A stretch of 64,000 nt of DNA, taken from positions 1 through 64,000 of the forward strand of contig NZ_JABEPE010000019.1 in the NCBI RefSeq assembly GCF_026788005.1. The letters are read 5' to 3'. Made by a program: the position numbers and the translations under genes. This DNA comes from Alteromonas sp. a30. GTDB lineage: Bacteria > Pseudomonadota > Gammaproteobacteria > Enterobacterales > Alteromonadaceae. A model generated the notes under the pieces. It saw only the letters and a program-made list of their open reading frames with translations, had not been told where the DNA came from and did not search any database. This document shows, piece after piece, positions 17,949-27,040 of this stretch; the stretch's first letter is position 1, and every line of letters starts with the position of its first letter.

Positions 17949-19391
17949 ATGTTATCTACCTTCCTCGCTTCAAAGCCAAACGAAGTCACACCGAGCAACA
18001 TTGGAGAAGCGCTTCAGCAGGCTATTGAGATTGAAATTGCCACTATTCCGGTTTATTTGAGTACCTATTATTCAATCAACCGAACGCCAGACCAAAGTGC
18101 AATTGAGGCAAAGCTCAAAGCTGCATTGCTGGCGAAAAATACTGGCACAGCTCAGGCATACACCGAACAACAAGCAGAAGAAAAGGCCAAGGACCTCTCG
18201 GCTCAAATTATGGTGTTTGCGAATAAAGCAGGTGCTTCAATATTAAGTGTTGTGATTGAAGAAATGCTGCATATGTCGTTATCTTCTAATGTAAAACAAG
18301 CATTAGTTGGTAAACCTGAGTTAGTGAACAAAGGCCCAAATGTGTGGCCTGCTTACCTAGCTGGTCATGAACCTCAATTCCCCATTAATCGCGCTAAACT
18401 GAGTCAAGACCAGCTTTATACGTTCCTGCAAATCGAAAGCCCTGCCAAGCTTGAAGGTCAATACAAAAATGCTAACGCTCTGCCATACACCACGATTGGC
18501 GATTTTTACGACATGATTCAAGGTTGTATTGAAAAACACTTTTCAGACGCAAGTTGTTACGACACATCACGCCCGCAGCTTGTGCCGAAAATGGGCTATT
18601 ACGCACAAAACGATATCGACACCTTGTATTACGACAAAGCGCACAACCCTAAATTTGAAAACGCAGAAGACAGCGGTGACTTAGTGCATGTGGTTGATCA
18701 ACAATCGGCATTAGCCGCGTTGCAGGAAATTGTTGAACAAGGTGAAGGGCACGAAGGTGGACACAAATTCAAAGTTGTAGATGGGGTAGACTGTGTTGAC
18801 TGCTCACCCTTCACCGAAGGTAGCTTTGATGATAAAGATCGCTCAGAACTTGCCCATTTCGATAAATTCAATGAGCTTTGGTGCGAAATGCAAAAAATGG
18901 AGGAGGAGTATAAAACGTTATTTGGTGATAGCGTTGACCCGAAATCCTTTTACGTTTTTGACTTTGAAGACAATGTAATGACGGCCGATTATCCCGACAT
19001 TATCCAAAAAGTTTCCACCTTGACCAACGCGGTTTACAGCTATTTATATGTGATGACACAAGCGTGTTATTACGCTGAAAAGAACACGCAATACGAAATT
19101 TTCATGTTTGGCATTCATAAATCCATGATGTGGATTTTAGGCAGCCTTTGCGGCATTTTGCCGAGCATGAAATACATTGACAGCAAGGGCTTTGAGCGAA
19201 GCGCTGCACCTACGTTCGAAAATTACGCGTTTAATACCGCAAGCTCGCCGAAGGCACAAATTATTGCGTTATTTAATGAAGCCGCTGCGGTTTATCCGGG
19301 TGTGGCATATTTAAAAGATCGCATTCACGATTTACCCAATGTGCCGCTTGAACCTTACTTAGCCAAACCTGCCCAGCCAATCTTGGCCTAA
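17949..19391 (+). CDS. Ferritin-like (VioB/RebD-type) domain protein of the MNIO cluster
   Basis: A 480-aa cytoplasmic protein. The N-terminal ~220 residues match the ferritin-like family that includes VioB, RebD and StaD: ALQQAIEIEIATIPVYLSTYYSI carries the first iron ligand (probably E29), and VVIEEMLHM carries E105-x-x-H108. A CVDCSPF segment sits mid-protein, and a helical C-terminal half includes KSMMWILGSLCG. Known members couple iminophenylpyruvate-type intermediates, but no tryptophan-dimer pathway is present here. It is first in a tight run with a Cys-rich protein, a MNIO enzyme and DUF2063, so a redox, oxygenation or iron-supply role in maturing the Cys-rich product is inferred. A paralogue lies at 57.5 kb. 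Confidence 0.78.
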   Translation: MLSTFLASKPNEVTPSNIGEALQQAIEIEIATIPVYLSTYYSINRTPDQSAIEAKLKAALLAKNTGTAQAYTEQQAEEKAKDLSAQIMVFANKAGASILSVVIEEMLHMSLSSNVKQALVGKPELVNKGPNVWPAYLAGHEPQFPINRAKLSQDQLYTFLQIESPAKLEGQYKNANALPYTTIGDFYDMIQGCIEKHFSDASCYDTSRPQLVPKMGYYAQNDIDTLYYDKAHNPKFENAEDSGDLVHVVDQQSALAALQEIVEQGEGHEGGHKFKVVDGVDCVDCSPFTEGSFDDKDRSELAHFDKFNELWCEMQKMEEEYKTLFGDSVDPKSFYVFDFEDNVMTADYPDIIQKVSTLTNAVYSYLYVMTQACYYAEKNTQYEIFMFGIHKSMMWILGSLCGILPSMKYIDSKGFERSAAPTFENYAFNTASSPKAQIIALFNEAAAVYPGVAYLKDRIHDLPNVPLEPYLAKPAQPILA

Positions 19392-19426
19392 TCATCGCAA
19401 CCGAAAAGATATAGAGGAATTTAACG

Positions 19427-20065
19427 ATGTCCAAAGACCAAAATTCAAATGGATGCAGTACACCGTCTAGTCATGGTTGCGGCACACCATCAACACCCGT
19501 TAATCCCCAAACCGATGTGTTGGTTCCAAAAGAATTGCACGCCTGTATGGGCTTAAACGCTTGTAAAGGTCACGACCGATTTGGCACAAACGACTGCGCG
19601 GGAATGGGTTATTGTGCTACGCAAAAGCATGTTTGCCATACGCTTAACAATTGCCGTGGTCAAGGTGGTTGTGGTTTGTATGGCGATGCCGCTGAGCAAT
19701 GCAAGCCGGGCGAAAATGAATGCGCATTTCAAGGCAGTTGCGCGACGCCCATTCAGGCAGAGCGAATTAGCACGATGGGTGCAAATACCGGTAAAAGCGT
19801 GTGGCTGCTAGCGCGAGATTTATTTGAAACGCGTATGGAAAACGCTAAGCGTAACGTTGGCCCGTCGCCGATGGAAAATGGGCCGCCGGAGCAATGGTTG
19901 AAGTCGTTGGATGGCGGCTACGATTCTTGCGGTAATTCAGGTGACAAATACTGCACCTTCGGTTTTAACAATCCTGCTGAAACGGCTAATGAAATGATTG
20001 AGCGTAGTCGCGAATCGTTAAAAGAAACCGTTGAAAAGTGCGCTTGCACCAAAGATGACAAATAA
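19427..20065 (+). CDS. Cysteine-rich protein with repeated C-x5-C units, candidate MNIO substrate
   Basis: A 212-aa protein with 16 cysteines (10, 18, 40, 46, 57, 63, 70, 76, 82, 92, 99, 105, 168, 176, 205, 207). Ten are packed in residues 40-105, mostly as C-x5-C units: CMGLNAC, CAGMGYC, CHTLNNC, CRGQGGC and CAFQGSC. The GTNDCAG segment recalls bufferin-type MNIO precursors, but those are shorter and carry a signal peptide, which this protein lacks. Residues 110-165 are a non-Cys linker (EQWLKSLDGG). The gene sits 35 bases after the ferritin-like gene and 23 bases before the MNIO gene. It is either a large modified metallopeptide precursor or a metal-cluster protein; the choice between them is open. 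Confidence 0.72.
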   Translation: MSKDQNSNGCSTPSSHGCGTPSTPVNPQTDVLVPKELHACMGLNACKGHDRFGTNDCAGMGYCATQKHVCHTLNNCRGQGGCGLYGDAAEQCKPGENECAFQGSCATPIQAERISTMGANTGKSVWLLARDLFETRMENAKRNVGPSPMENGPPEQWLKSLDGGYDSCGNSGDKYCTFGFNNPAETANEMIERSRESLKETVEKCACTKDDK

Positions 20066-20088
20066 TCCATTTTGGAAAAGGAGTGCTC

Positions 20089-21084
20089 ATGAGCGGAATT
20101 CCCTCTTCGTATGCAAATGAGCCTAATCCTTTAAACGAAACGCCTGTTCGAAATGAGCAGGCGATTTTATCACGTTTAGGATTGGGGTTACGCAGTCAAC
20201 ACTTCACTCATATCATTGAGCAAAAGCCCAAGGTTGCTTGGTTTGAAATCATTTCGGAAAACTTCATGGATTCTGGTGGGCGCCCGAGGCAAATGCTGAA
20301 TAAAATTGCTGAAGACTACCCAATAGTAATGCATGGCGTATCGCTTTCTATTGGCAGTGTTGATGCGTTAGACATGAATTATTTGGCCTCGCTTAAAGCG
20401 CTTGCCGACGATATTCAACCGTTATGGGTTAGCGATCATTTGTGCTGGACGGGCGTATTGAATTTAAATTCCCATGATTTATTGCCACTGCCATTAACGC
20501 AAGAATCGTTGGACCATGTTTGTGAGCGTATTTTGCGTGTTCAAGATTACTTAAAGCGTCCGCTGGTGTTGGAAAACCCAAGTACGTATTTGCAATTTAA
20601 ACAGTCGAGTATGCCAGAGTGGGCGTTTTTATCTGAACTTGTCGCACGAACAAGTTGTGAACTTTTGCTGGACGTAAACAATGTGTATGTATCGTCGTTT
20701 AACCATCAATTTAACCCGCGTACCTATATTGAAAACTTGCCTCATCACGCTATTCGTCAGATGCATATTGCCGGGCATCAACATTGTGGCGATTACATTA
20801 TCGACACCCACGATCAACCTGTATCAAACGAGGTTTGGCCGCTATTCGAGCTGGCTTGGCAGCTAACCGGTGGTGTAGATACTTGCTTGGAATGGGATGG
20901 CAATATTCCCGACTTCAACGGCTACCTCGCTGAGCTTCATAAAGCCAAAGCCTTGTTGATGGGGGAGTATGCAACAGCGCAAGCATCGTCAGAAAAAGCG
21001 GTGCAAAATAAGCGTGTAAAGGCGGAGTCTATTGCAACACCTATTGACTTTTTAGTGCCGAATGCGACCAAAGAACTGGCCTAA
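20089..21084 (+). CDS. DUF692/MNIO family iron-dependent oxidative enzyme
   Basis: A 331-aa TIM-barrel protein of the MNIO (MbnB/TglH/BufB) family, which uses two or three iron ions to oxidise cysteines or other residues of peptide substrates. Visible ligand motifs in order: EIISENFMD, VMHGVSLSIG (H82), WVSDHLCW, VLENPSTYL, LLLDVNNVYV, MHIAGHQH, DTHDQPV and CLEWDGNIPDF. All expected metal-binding positions appear intact. I start at ATG 20089 with AAGGAG 6 bases upstream; a GTG at 20083 would overlap that site. A short basic tail after the barrel is low-complexity. It lies between its likely substrate and its likely partner. Confidence 0.92.
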   Translation: MSGIPSSYANEPNPLNETPVRNEQAILSRLGLGLRSQHFTHIIEQKPKVAWFEIISENFMDSGGRPRQMLNKIAEDYPIVMHGVSLSIGSVDALDMNYLASLKALADDIQPLWVSDHLCWTGVLNLNSHDLLPLPLTQESLDHVCERILRVQDYLKRPLVLENPSTYLQFKQSSMPEWAFLSELVARTSCELLLDVNNVYVSSFNHQFNPRTYIENLPHHAIRQMHIAGHQHCGDYIIDTHDQPVSNEVWPLFELAWQLTGGVDTCLEWDGNIPDFNGYLAELHKAKALLMGEYATAQASSEKAVQNKRVKAESIATPIDFLVPNATKELA

Positions 21085-21175
21085 GCACTTGGCTGAACGC
21101 ATTACCTTTTGAGTTATTGATATTCGTTATCGATAGCTGTTGTTGAAACTGTTATTGAAAATATAAGAGTGTTTT

Positions 21176-21949
21176 ATGGAGCCAAAACTCAGCCAAACGC
21201 AGCAAGACTTTATGCAAGCCCTACTGAATTCTCGCCCAGATAATGCGTTTTTATCGCAGATTGCTGAATCACAGAAGCTAAGTGCCCAAGCGCATTTGGC
21301 GATTTATCAACGCAGCTATATTGCTCGCTTGCAACAGTGCATGGCGGCGCAATTTAGTGCATTAAAATCGGCCCTTGGCGATTCACTGTTTTTTATGTTC
21401 ACAGCCGATTATTTGAGCCGATATCCGTCGCAAAGCTATACCTTAAACAATTTAGGGGAGCGTTTTGCCGATTATTTACAAGAAACGCGACCTGCGCTGG
21501 ATGACTCTTCGCAAGAAGACTGGCCTGCTTTTATTATTGAATTAGCGCGGTTTGAATATACGCTAAATATTATCTTCGACCAGCCGCAGCCAGATTGGGT
21601 AAAAAATGCGGATTTAACAACACAAGATGAAAATCTGTTGTTAAATCCAGTGAGCCGGATTTGCTCTCATGTTTATCCTGTTTGCGATTATTTTCGTGCG
21701 TTAAAACGAGATGAATCGGTAGAAATCCCTTTGCCGAAACCGGAAAAGTGTATGGTTATACGTCAGAACTTTCGGTTAGGTATGGTGCAACTCGACTCTG
21801 AGGAAGCGCTTTTGGCAGCGCAGCATTTAAACGATGGAGGAAGTTGGTCTTCGCTGTTATCTTGCTGCTCACCTCATCATTTACCTGCATTGCTTACCTT
21901 AAAAAAGCGTTGGCTGAAAACAGGCGTGCTGATCTCAACCAACGATTAG
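21176..21949 (+). CDS. DUF2063 (HvfC/BufC-like) MNIO partner protein
   Basis: A 257-aa protein beginning SQTQQDFMQALL and containing AHLAIYQRSYIARLQQCM and ELARFEYTLNIIFD, the diagnostic stretches of DUF2063. This family is labelled 'putative DNA-binding' but is regularly the partner of DUF692 enzymes and is thought to present the precursor peptide to them. It ends in a C-terminal domain (SWSSLLSCC, residues ~220-257). It is 91 bases downstream of the MNIO gene and completes the cluster. Confidence 0.88.
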   Translation: MEPKLSQTQQDFMQALLNSRPDNAFLSQIAESQKLSAQAHLAIYQRSYIARLQQCMAAQFSALKSALGDSLFFMFTADYLSRYPSQSYTLNNLGERFADYLQETRPALDDSSQEDWPAFIIELARFEYTLNIIFDQPQPDWVKNADLTTQDENLLLNPVSRICSHVYPVCDYFRALKRDESVEIPLPKPEKCMVIRQNFRLGMVQLDSEEALLAAQHLNDGGSWSSLLSCCSPHHLPALLTLKKRWLKTGVLISTND

Positions 21950-21968
21950 TTATTTACATAACAAAGCC

Positions 21969-22391
21969 TTAAAAAGCATGCATAACAGCGTTTACCGTTA
22001 GAATGAACAAGGCGATATTGGATAGGAAAAAGGCGGTAAAACGAAAAATAATCTTATTGCCAAGTGCTTGAATCAAGCTATGAATAATGCGCAGCGCGAC
22101 ATAAGCCCAAGCGGTATAAACCACAACCGTCGACTGTGTTCCCATCAATGCTAAGCTCATCATTACTGCATAAAATAAGGTGGGTTGCTCCATTAAGTGG
22201 TTGTAATTATCTGCCTTCCATCTTACATGGGCGGGAAGTTGAGACATCTGGTGGCCCTGCGGAGCATTCGAATCGGGTTTAATTTTGGCCGCTTTCATTG
22301 CAGGAAGGCGAGTGGCGTACATCCATAACCACATTATCATCGACCATAAAACCAAAATGACAACAGGTTGTATTAAGTGTGTGCTCTGCAT
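21969..22391 (-). CDS. MAPEG-family membrane protein
   Basis: A 140-aa integral membrane protein with four predicted helices. The MAPEG signature region is HVRWKADNYNHLMEQPTLFYAV (about residues 54-75), which includes the glutathione-contacting helix. Bacterial MAPEG members are mostly uncharacterised glutathione- or lipid-handling enzymes. It converges on the DUF2063 gene with a 19-base gap and is probably independent of the MNIO cluster. Confidence 0.85.
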   Translation of the reverse strand: MQSTHLIQPVVILVLWSMIMWLWMYATRLPAMKAAKIKPDSNAPQGHQMSQLPAHVRWKADNYNHLMEQPTLFYAVMMSLALMGTQSTVVVYTAWAYVALRIIHSLIQALGNKIIFRFTAFFLSNIALFILTVNAVMHAF

Positions 22392-22562
22392 CGTTAATTT
22401 CTCGCGTGTTGAGTTCAGGTAAATGCGAATAAGCCAACTATATTAATACCGTTAGCAGCGTAAAAAATAGCCCATAGTAGGGCTTTTTGTTTACATTGCC
22501 GTCTTTTCTGCTTCTTCCGCATTGTGAAGAATGGGCTAAATAATTGTGTTTGACTGATAATT

Positions 22563-22586
22563 AAACGGCGCTATTTAGCGCCGTTT
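22563..22586. terminator. Strong intergenic hairpin
   Basis: AAACGGCGCTA-TT-TAGCGCCGTTT, an 11-bp perfect stem. The T-run (GATTTTTT) is on the plus side, although the gene that ends nearby (22651) is on the minus strand. A second, weaker hairpin with a T-run (AGCCC-atagta-GGGCTTTTT) lies at about 22469-22487. Both sit between two minus-strand genes. Confidence 0.6.
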
Positions 22587-22650
22587 GATTTTTTATAAGC
22601 GCTTAAGTTGATAAGTCTTGAGCTTATAAGTTTGAGCTAATGCAGCTGAA

Positions 22651-23532
22651 TTACTTTAGGCTAACGTCAAACTGATGTGTGCCGTTTTGGGCTAAGTGGA
22701 AGCTGCCTAAATTACCATTTTTTTGGTGTTTGTCGGCGCTTAAACTTTCAGAAGCAAGGTGCCAATTGTTGTGGTCGTTTGAGCTTCTATGGCCTTGTCC
22801 CAAACAAACATTAAAGCGATCGCCGTTAATTTCTAACACGCCTTTAATGGCAAAATTTAACTCGGAAGGTTTATTGCTGCCGCCATCGGTGTGGATCATA
22901 TTGTTGCCGTCGGAATTAACCGTGTCGTTGAAAAAATCGGCGTTGCTGCTGTCGCCTTTTCTACCCGCATCAATATCAACAATGAGAGTGGACCCGTGGT
23001 CTTTTTGCATAACGTTAACTTCTTTCCACGGCTGGCCTTTGGTAATGGAGTAAGCGCTTGTATCATCATTGTTAAAGAGAAACTTGATGTCGTTAATATC
23101 GTTATTTGTATCAATGCCTTTGAAGATAAATTTGTTGTGATGCGCAACGGTTCTTGGTGCTTTTAGCTTGCCTTTGCCATCAATGATGGCTGTGAAATCT
23201 AACCCTTCTGATATGCCCTTGAATTCTCCTACTGCTACGCCATCCTGCTTAATGGTGAATTTTAAAACACCATCCTCTTCACCATCTTCTTCAAGGTTAA
23301 AGTGGCATTCGCCTTCGAGATCTTTTACGGGTTTTGAAAAGGCGCCACCGAGTTCAGAGATACTCACACCAAAGTCGTCGCCCCAACCGTGGGCTGAAAA
23401 TTCAATGATGCTGACTTGAAATTCCTCAATAACATAGAATTTGCATCCTGCATGATAAAAGATAAATCCTTCTTGATTCATGATGCCGGTTGCTTCGTAA
23501 ATGCCTTCAAAATCTGATTCGATATTACTCAT
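22651..23532 (-). CDS. Protein of unknown function, acidic and beta-rich
   Basis: 293 aa when started at ATG 23532, which has AAGGAAG at good spacing; the open frame extends 18 codons further without a ribosome site. No signal peptide or membrane segment. It is rich in Asp/Asn/Gly and His (NNDINDIKFLFNNDD, RSSNDHNNWH), and looks built of alternating strands. It appears to have two halves, residues 1-120 and 140-293. Not recognised. It is monocistronic, between the MAPEG and piuC genes. Confidence 0.7.
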   Translation of the reverse strand: MSNIESDFEGIYEATGIMNQEGFIFYHAGCKFYVIEEFQVSIIEFSAHGWGDDFGVSISELGGAFSKPVKDLEGECHFNLEEDGEEDGVLKFTIKQDGVAVGEFKGISEGLDFTAIIDGKGKLKAPRTVAHHNKFIFKGIDTNNDINDIKFLFNNDDTSAYSITKGQPWKEVNVMQKDHGSTLIVDIDAGRKGDSSNADFFNDTVNSDGNNMIHTDGGSNKPSELNFAIKGVLEINGDRFNVCLGQGHRSSNDHNNWHLASESLSADKHQKNGNLGSFHLAQNGTHQFDVSLK

Positions 23533-23736
23533 AGTTGATACTTCCTTTTGTCTAAATAGCTGCGTTTCATTCTCAGTCACCAACATCCATTCAAAATGGC
23601 TGGTACGTTCATGCTAAAGCTGCGTTTGAGGTTTGTCTTTAGCACGGTTTCAGCGTATGGGATGAACATTAGAAAGCCTATTTCAACTTATTTCACGGTT
23701 TGTTTATTTTTTGTTCAGGGTTTTCCTTTTAGCGGC

Positions 23737-24417
23737 TTAGATCTGCGAAAATTGGCGGATTAGGTTGTGATAAACATGGTGCAGGTTGTCGAGTTGCTGG
23801 CGGTTAGCGGCGCTGTCGTTGGCGAGGCTTTGAATGGTTTGGTCTAGCTCGAATAAGGTTTGGCGCATGGCTTGGTCTGGCACGAGGCTTTGCATCCAGC
23901 AAATGGCGGCAATGCGTGCGCCTTGGGTAACAGGCGTAACTTTATGTAAGCTGCTTGATGGGTAAACCACAGCATCGCCCGCTTGGCATTTTATTCTGTG
24001 CTCGCCAAATTCGGTGGCAATCACTAATTCGCCGCCTTGGTATTCATCGGGTTCGCTTAAGAATAAGGTCATCGACATGTCGCTGCGGATCACATCTTGG
24101 CTGTTAGGCAAGCGCATGATGGCGGCGTCTACGTGAAAGCCGTAGGTTTCTTGTTCGCTATAGCGATTAAAACAAGGCGGAAAAATTTTGTGAGGTAGCG
24201 CGGCTGAAATCAGTTTAGGGGTGGCACCCATTTTGGCGAGTACGCCGTTGGCAAGTTGTTGAACGCTGGTGTGGTTTGCGTCTGCTTGGGTGTTTTGTTT
24301 TACGTCTGCTGCCATGCCCATGGCCGTATTTTTGCCATCGCTCCACGGCACTTGAGCCAGTTCGTTACGATATTGCTGGACTTCGTCTTTGCTAAAAAGC
24401 TGTTCAATAATAACCAT
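23737..24417 (-). CDS. piuC: Fe(II)/2-oxoglutarate PKHD-type hydroxylase
   Basis: 226 aa, family length. The 2-His-1-carboxylate triad is visible as YGFHVDAAI (H-x-D) and SSSLHKVTPV (distal His), with the 2-oxoglutarate-binding Arg in GARIAAICWMQS. PiuC/YbiX proteins are encoded next to TonB siderophore receptors and are induced by iron limitation, with an unclear substrate. Here the gene follows the receptor gene on the same strand, separated by a hairpin terminator, so it probably gets reduced read-through from the Fur-controlled promoter. Confidence 0.9.
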   Translation of the reverse strand: MVIIEQLFSKDEVQQYRNELAQVPWSDGKNTAMGMAADVKQNTQADANHTSVQQLANGVLAKMGATPKLISAALPHKIFPPCFNRYSEQETYGFHVDAAIMRLPNSQDVIRSDMSMTLFLSEPDEYQGGELVIATEFGEHRIKCQAGDAVVYPSSSLHKVTPVTQGARIAAICWMQSLVPDQAMRQTLFELDQTIQSLANDSAANRQQLDNLHHVYHNLIRQFSQI

Positions 24418-24429
24418 GATTAACTGCCT

Positions 24430-24460
24430 AAAATAAAATAGGTGCCTAAAAAGACACCTA
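24430..24460 (-). terminator. Terminator between receptor and piuC
   Basis: On the minus strand TAGGTGTC-TTTTTA-GGCACCTA forms an 8-bp stem (one G-U) followed by TTTTATTTTA. It would end most receptor transcripts or attenuate read-through into piuC. Confidence 0.65.
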
Positions 24461-24506
24461 CCACTTGGTTTACACTATTTCACTGGATATACACTAGGTG
24501 ATTTGC

Positions 24507-26834
24507 TTAGAACTTCCAAGTCACGGTGCCACGAATGCTACGCGCTTCGCCAAGGTACATGAAGGAACCTGAGCGATAAGCGGCTGTCCAGTATTCTTTG
24601 TCGGTGATGTTGCCGATGTTTAAACGGAAGTTGATGTCTTCTGAGTAATAGTAGTTAGCGAACACGTCGAATACCGTATAGCTTGGCACAACAATGGAAT
24701 ATTCACCGGTTTGGCTGTTGAAGCCAGCAGCGCTATCGGGTTGACCGCCGTACATTTCGCCTTGGTAAGTTAAGGCTGCACCAAAGGCAAAGCTTTCGTT
24801 TGCTTGATAACGCACTTGCGCGTAAGCACTTTCTTCCGCAAAGTTACTCAGCGCTAAGCCGATGCTGTCTTCGTTGAAGGAATCCAATACTTCGGAGTCC
24901 ATTTTGGTGGCACTTAACTGAATGCTTAATTCGTCGGTGATGGCGCCCGATAACGCAATTTCGATGCCCTTCACGCGGTTTTCACCGGTATTAAGTGTAC
25001 CAATTGAAGAATACGCATCGCCCACGCTTTCCATCACATCAGACTTGGTGATTTGGAAAATCGCAGCGGTTGCAAGTAGCTTCTCGTCGAATAGTTGCCA
25101 TTTTGTGCCAAGCTCAATGTTTTTAACGCGCTCAGGGTCGGAAAGTTGTACTTGGTCGGGAGAACCACACAAACCGCCGTAACCACAGTTACCGCCAACG
25201 TCGGATTCGCCGCCATTGATGTTGGTTGCCGTGCTGTAGGTTAGGTAAAGGTTGCCGTTTTGGGCAAGGTCGTAAACAAAGCCAATGTGACCATTGAATA
25301 AGTCGTCTGAGTATTCGTATGACGCTGCATTGCCACGGCTGACTACGTCGTTTTTGTAGTCGAAACTATCGCTTCGCAAACCAAAGAATAAGTCGGCGTT
25401 GTCGGTTACGCTTAAGGTGTTCATGAAATAGAAAGACGTTGTTTCGATTTCTGATTGTGCATCGGCTGCGCCGCGCTCAAAGCTGCGCTGCATTAAGCCT
25501 GAAAGGTTTTCAACTGGGTTGCCGCTGCCATCTAAACCGCAGTAACCATCGGAAACGCCACGACGACCACCAACGCGGCAGTTGCTTTCGCCTAAGTTAT
25601 CGATGTTGTAAACGCCGTTATCAACAGACTCATCTGAATATTCAAAACCGAATACCCATTTGCTTGGGAATGAGCCGATTTTGGAGTCCCAGAATAAGTT
25701 GAATTGGGTGGCAACGTAGTCCACTTCTTGCCAGCCTTGGTGCGTACTTAGGGTGATGGTGCTTGCGCCCGGTGCAATGGGGTCGCTGGCGTCACGTGTT
25801 GAGCCACGTACACCCGTGGTGATGTAACCATTGTCGGTTTTGCCGTAACGGGTGGCGTTATAAAAGCGCCATTCGTCGTTAATGTCGTAATGCGTGCGCA
25901 AGGTGAATGCGGTCACTTCGGTATCGAGGAAGTCTTCGTTTTGCGCGTAAACAGGGATGTTTTCTACAGGTTTACGTGTATCGCGATCAAAGTAGCTGCC
26001 TAAGTCGGGTACGTCTTCTGCGTCTAAATAGTAAACGTCACCAATGAAAGAAAGTTTTTCCGAGGCTTCGGTATAGCCAGAAACCAAAATACCTTGGCGA
26101 GAGCGCTCAATACCATCGCGGTCTGGCACGGTTTCGTCGGCTTGCAAAAGGTTTACACGAAGCGCGTTGTTTTCATTAATAGCGATGTTGCTATCGAGTA
26201 CAAGGCGATAGTGATCATCTGTGCCGATGCTGGCATCTACGCGGTTGAAGTCGAAGTTGGGTGAAGCTTGTTTGGTGATGCTGTTCACCGCACCGCCAGA
26301 AGAACCACGGCCAGCGAAGGTGGCGCTTGGGCCTTTGGTAATTTCAATTTGTTCAGAAGCAAAGCTTTCACGGGTGGTCATACCCGGATCGCGTAGGCCA
26401 TCTACGAATACATCGCTGCGCGCTTCATGACCACGAATGATGTAACGGTCGCCAAATGCATTCCCGTTTTCACCTGTGCCCAAGGTAACGCCCGCTTGTG
26501 CCGAAAGCACTTCTTTTAAGTCGGATTTACCGGAATCCTGTAATTGTTGCTGCGTTAAAATTTGTAGGGTTTGGGGAAGGTCTACTAAGTCAGCCAAACG
26601 ACGCTCGTCACCTGATCGTTCTGCTTTATAAGGTGAAAATGCATTGCCATGCACTTCAATTAACTCAATTTGTTTGCTGTTGTCGGCAGCTTTAGCGCAA
26701 ACAGCGGCATTTTCTTGCTTGCCTTTTTCTGTACATACATCGTTGCTTTGAGCCTCCGCGAATGCTGGAGTGGCAGCCAATGCTACTAGTAGAGCCTGTG
26801 ATCCCAATGTTCGGGTGGTTTTAGCGTGTTTCAA
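24507..26834 (-). CDS. TonB-dependent siderophore receptor (catecholate type)
   Basis: 775 aa. Signal peptide (residues 1 to about 28, ending AFAEA), a TonB box-like region near IELIEVHG, and a plug domain with the family motifs LPQTLQILT, RYIIRGHEARSDVFVDGLRD and IEITKGPSATFAGRGSSGGAVN. A 22-strand barrel follows and ends in Trp-Lys-Phe. The start codon is TTG with AGAGGAA upstream. It imports ferric siderophores across the outer membrane using TonB-ExbBD energy. The Fur box upstream and piuC downstream support iron-starvation expression. The closest familiar relatives are Fiu/PiuA-like receptors. Confidence 0.93.
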   Translation of the reverse strand: MKHAKTTRTLGSQALLVALAATPAFAEAQSNDVCTEKGKQENAAVCAKAADNSKQIELIEVHGNAFSPYKAERSGDERRLADLVDLPQTLQILTQQQLQDSGKSDLKEVLSAQAGVTLGTGENGNAFGDRYIIRGHEARSDVFVDGLRDPGMTTRESFASEQIEITKGPSATFAGRGSSGGAVNSITKQASPNFDFNRVDASIGTDDHYRLVLDSNIAINENNALRVNLLQADETVPDRDGIERSRQGILVSGYTEASEKLSFIGDVYYLDAEDVPDLGSYFDRDTRKPVENIPVYAQNEDFLDTEVTAFTLRTHYDINDEWRFYNATRYGKTDNGYITTGVRGSTRDASDPIAPGASTITLSTHQGWQEVDYVATQFNLFWDSKIGSFPSKWVFGFEYSDESVDNGVYNIDNLGESNCRVGGRRGVSDGYCGLDGSGNPVENLSGLMQRSFERGAADAQSEIETTSFYFMNTLSVTDNADLFFGLRSDSFDYKNDVVSRGNAASYEYSDDLFNGHIGFVYDLAQNGNLYLTYSTATNINGGESDVGGNCGYGGLCGSPDQVQLSDPERVKNIELGTKWQLFDEKLLATAAIFQITKSDVMESVGDAYSSIGTLNTGENRVKGIEIALSGAITDELSIQLSATKMDSEVLDSFNEDSIGLALSNFAEESAYAQVRYQANESFAFGAALTYQGEMYGGQPDSAAGFNSQTGEYSIVVPSYTVFDVFANYYYSEDINFRLNIGNITDKEYWTAAYRSGSFMYLGEARSIRGTVTWKF

Positions 26835-26901
26835 TGTGTGTTCCTCTGCGGTACTACTAAAATTCGCGAGCAGTATAAGAGGATTTTTTATTAATGTATA
26901 T

Positions 26902-26926
26902 ACAAATGATAATAATTATCATTTGT
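26902..26926. promoter_or_regulatory. Fur box upstream of the siderophore receptor
   Basis: A 25-bp palindrome with perfect 12-base arms (ACAAATGATAAT and ATTATCATTTGT around a central A). It contains the classical GATAAT-type Fur repeats and lies 68 bases upstream of the receptor start. It predicts iron-dependent repression of the receptor and, partly, piuC. Confidence 0.92.
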
Positions 26927-27040
26927 AATGATGGGAAGATTAAAACGAAGAAGGTTAATGAAAGAGGTTAATTTAAAGAGGGAGTTGGTGATTACAATGA
27001 AGTAACAATTTTTTGGGTGGAGAGTGGCTAAATATCTGTT

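Noticed and set aside
20083-20088. GTG start for the MNIO gene
   Set aside because: The GTG directly follows and crowds the AAGGAG site; the ATG six bases later has proper spacing.
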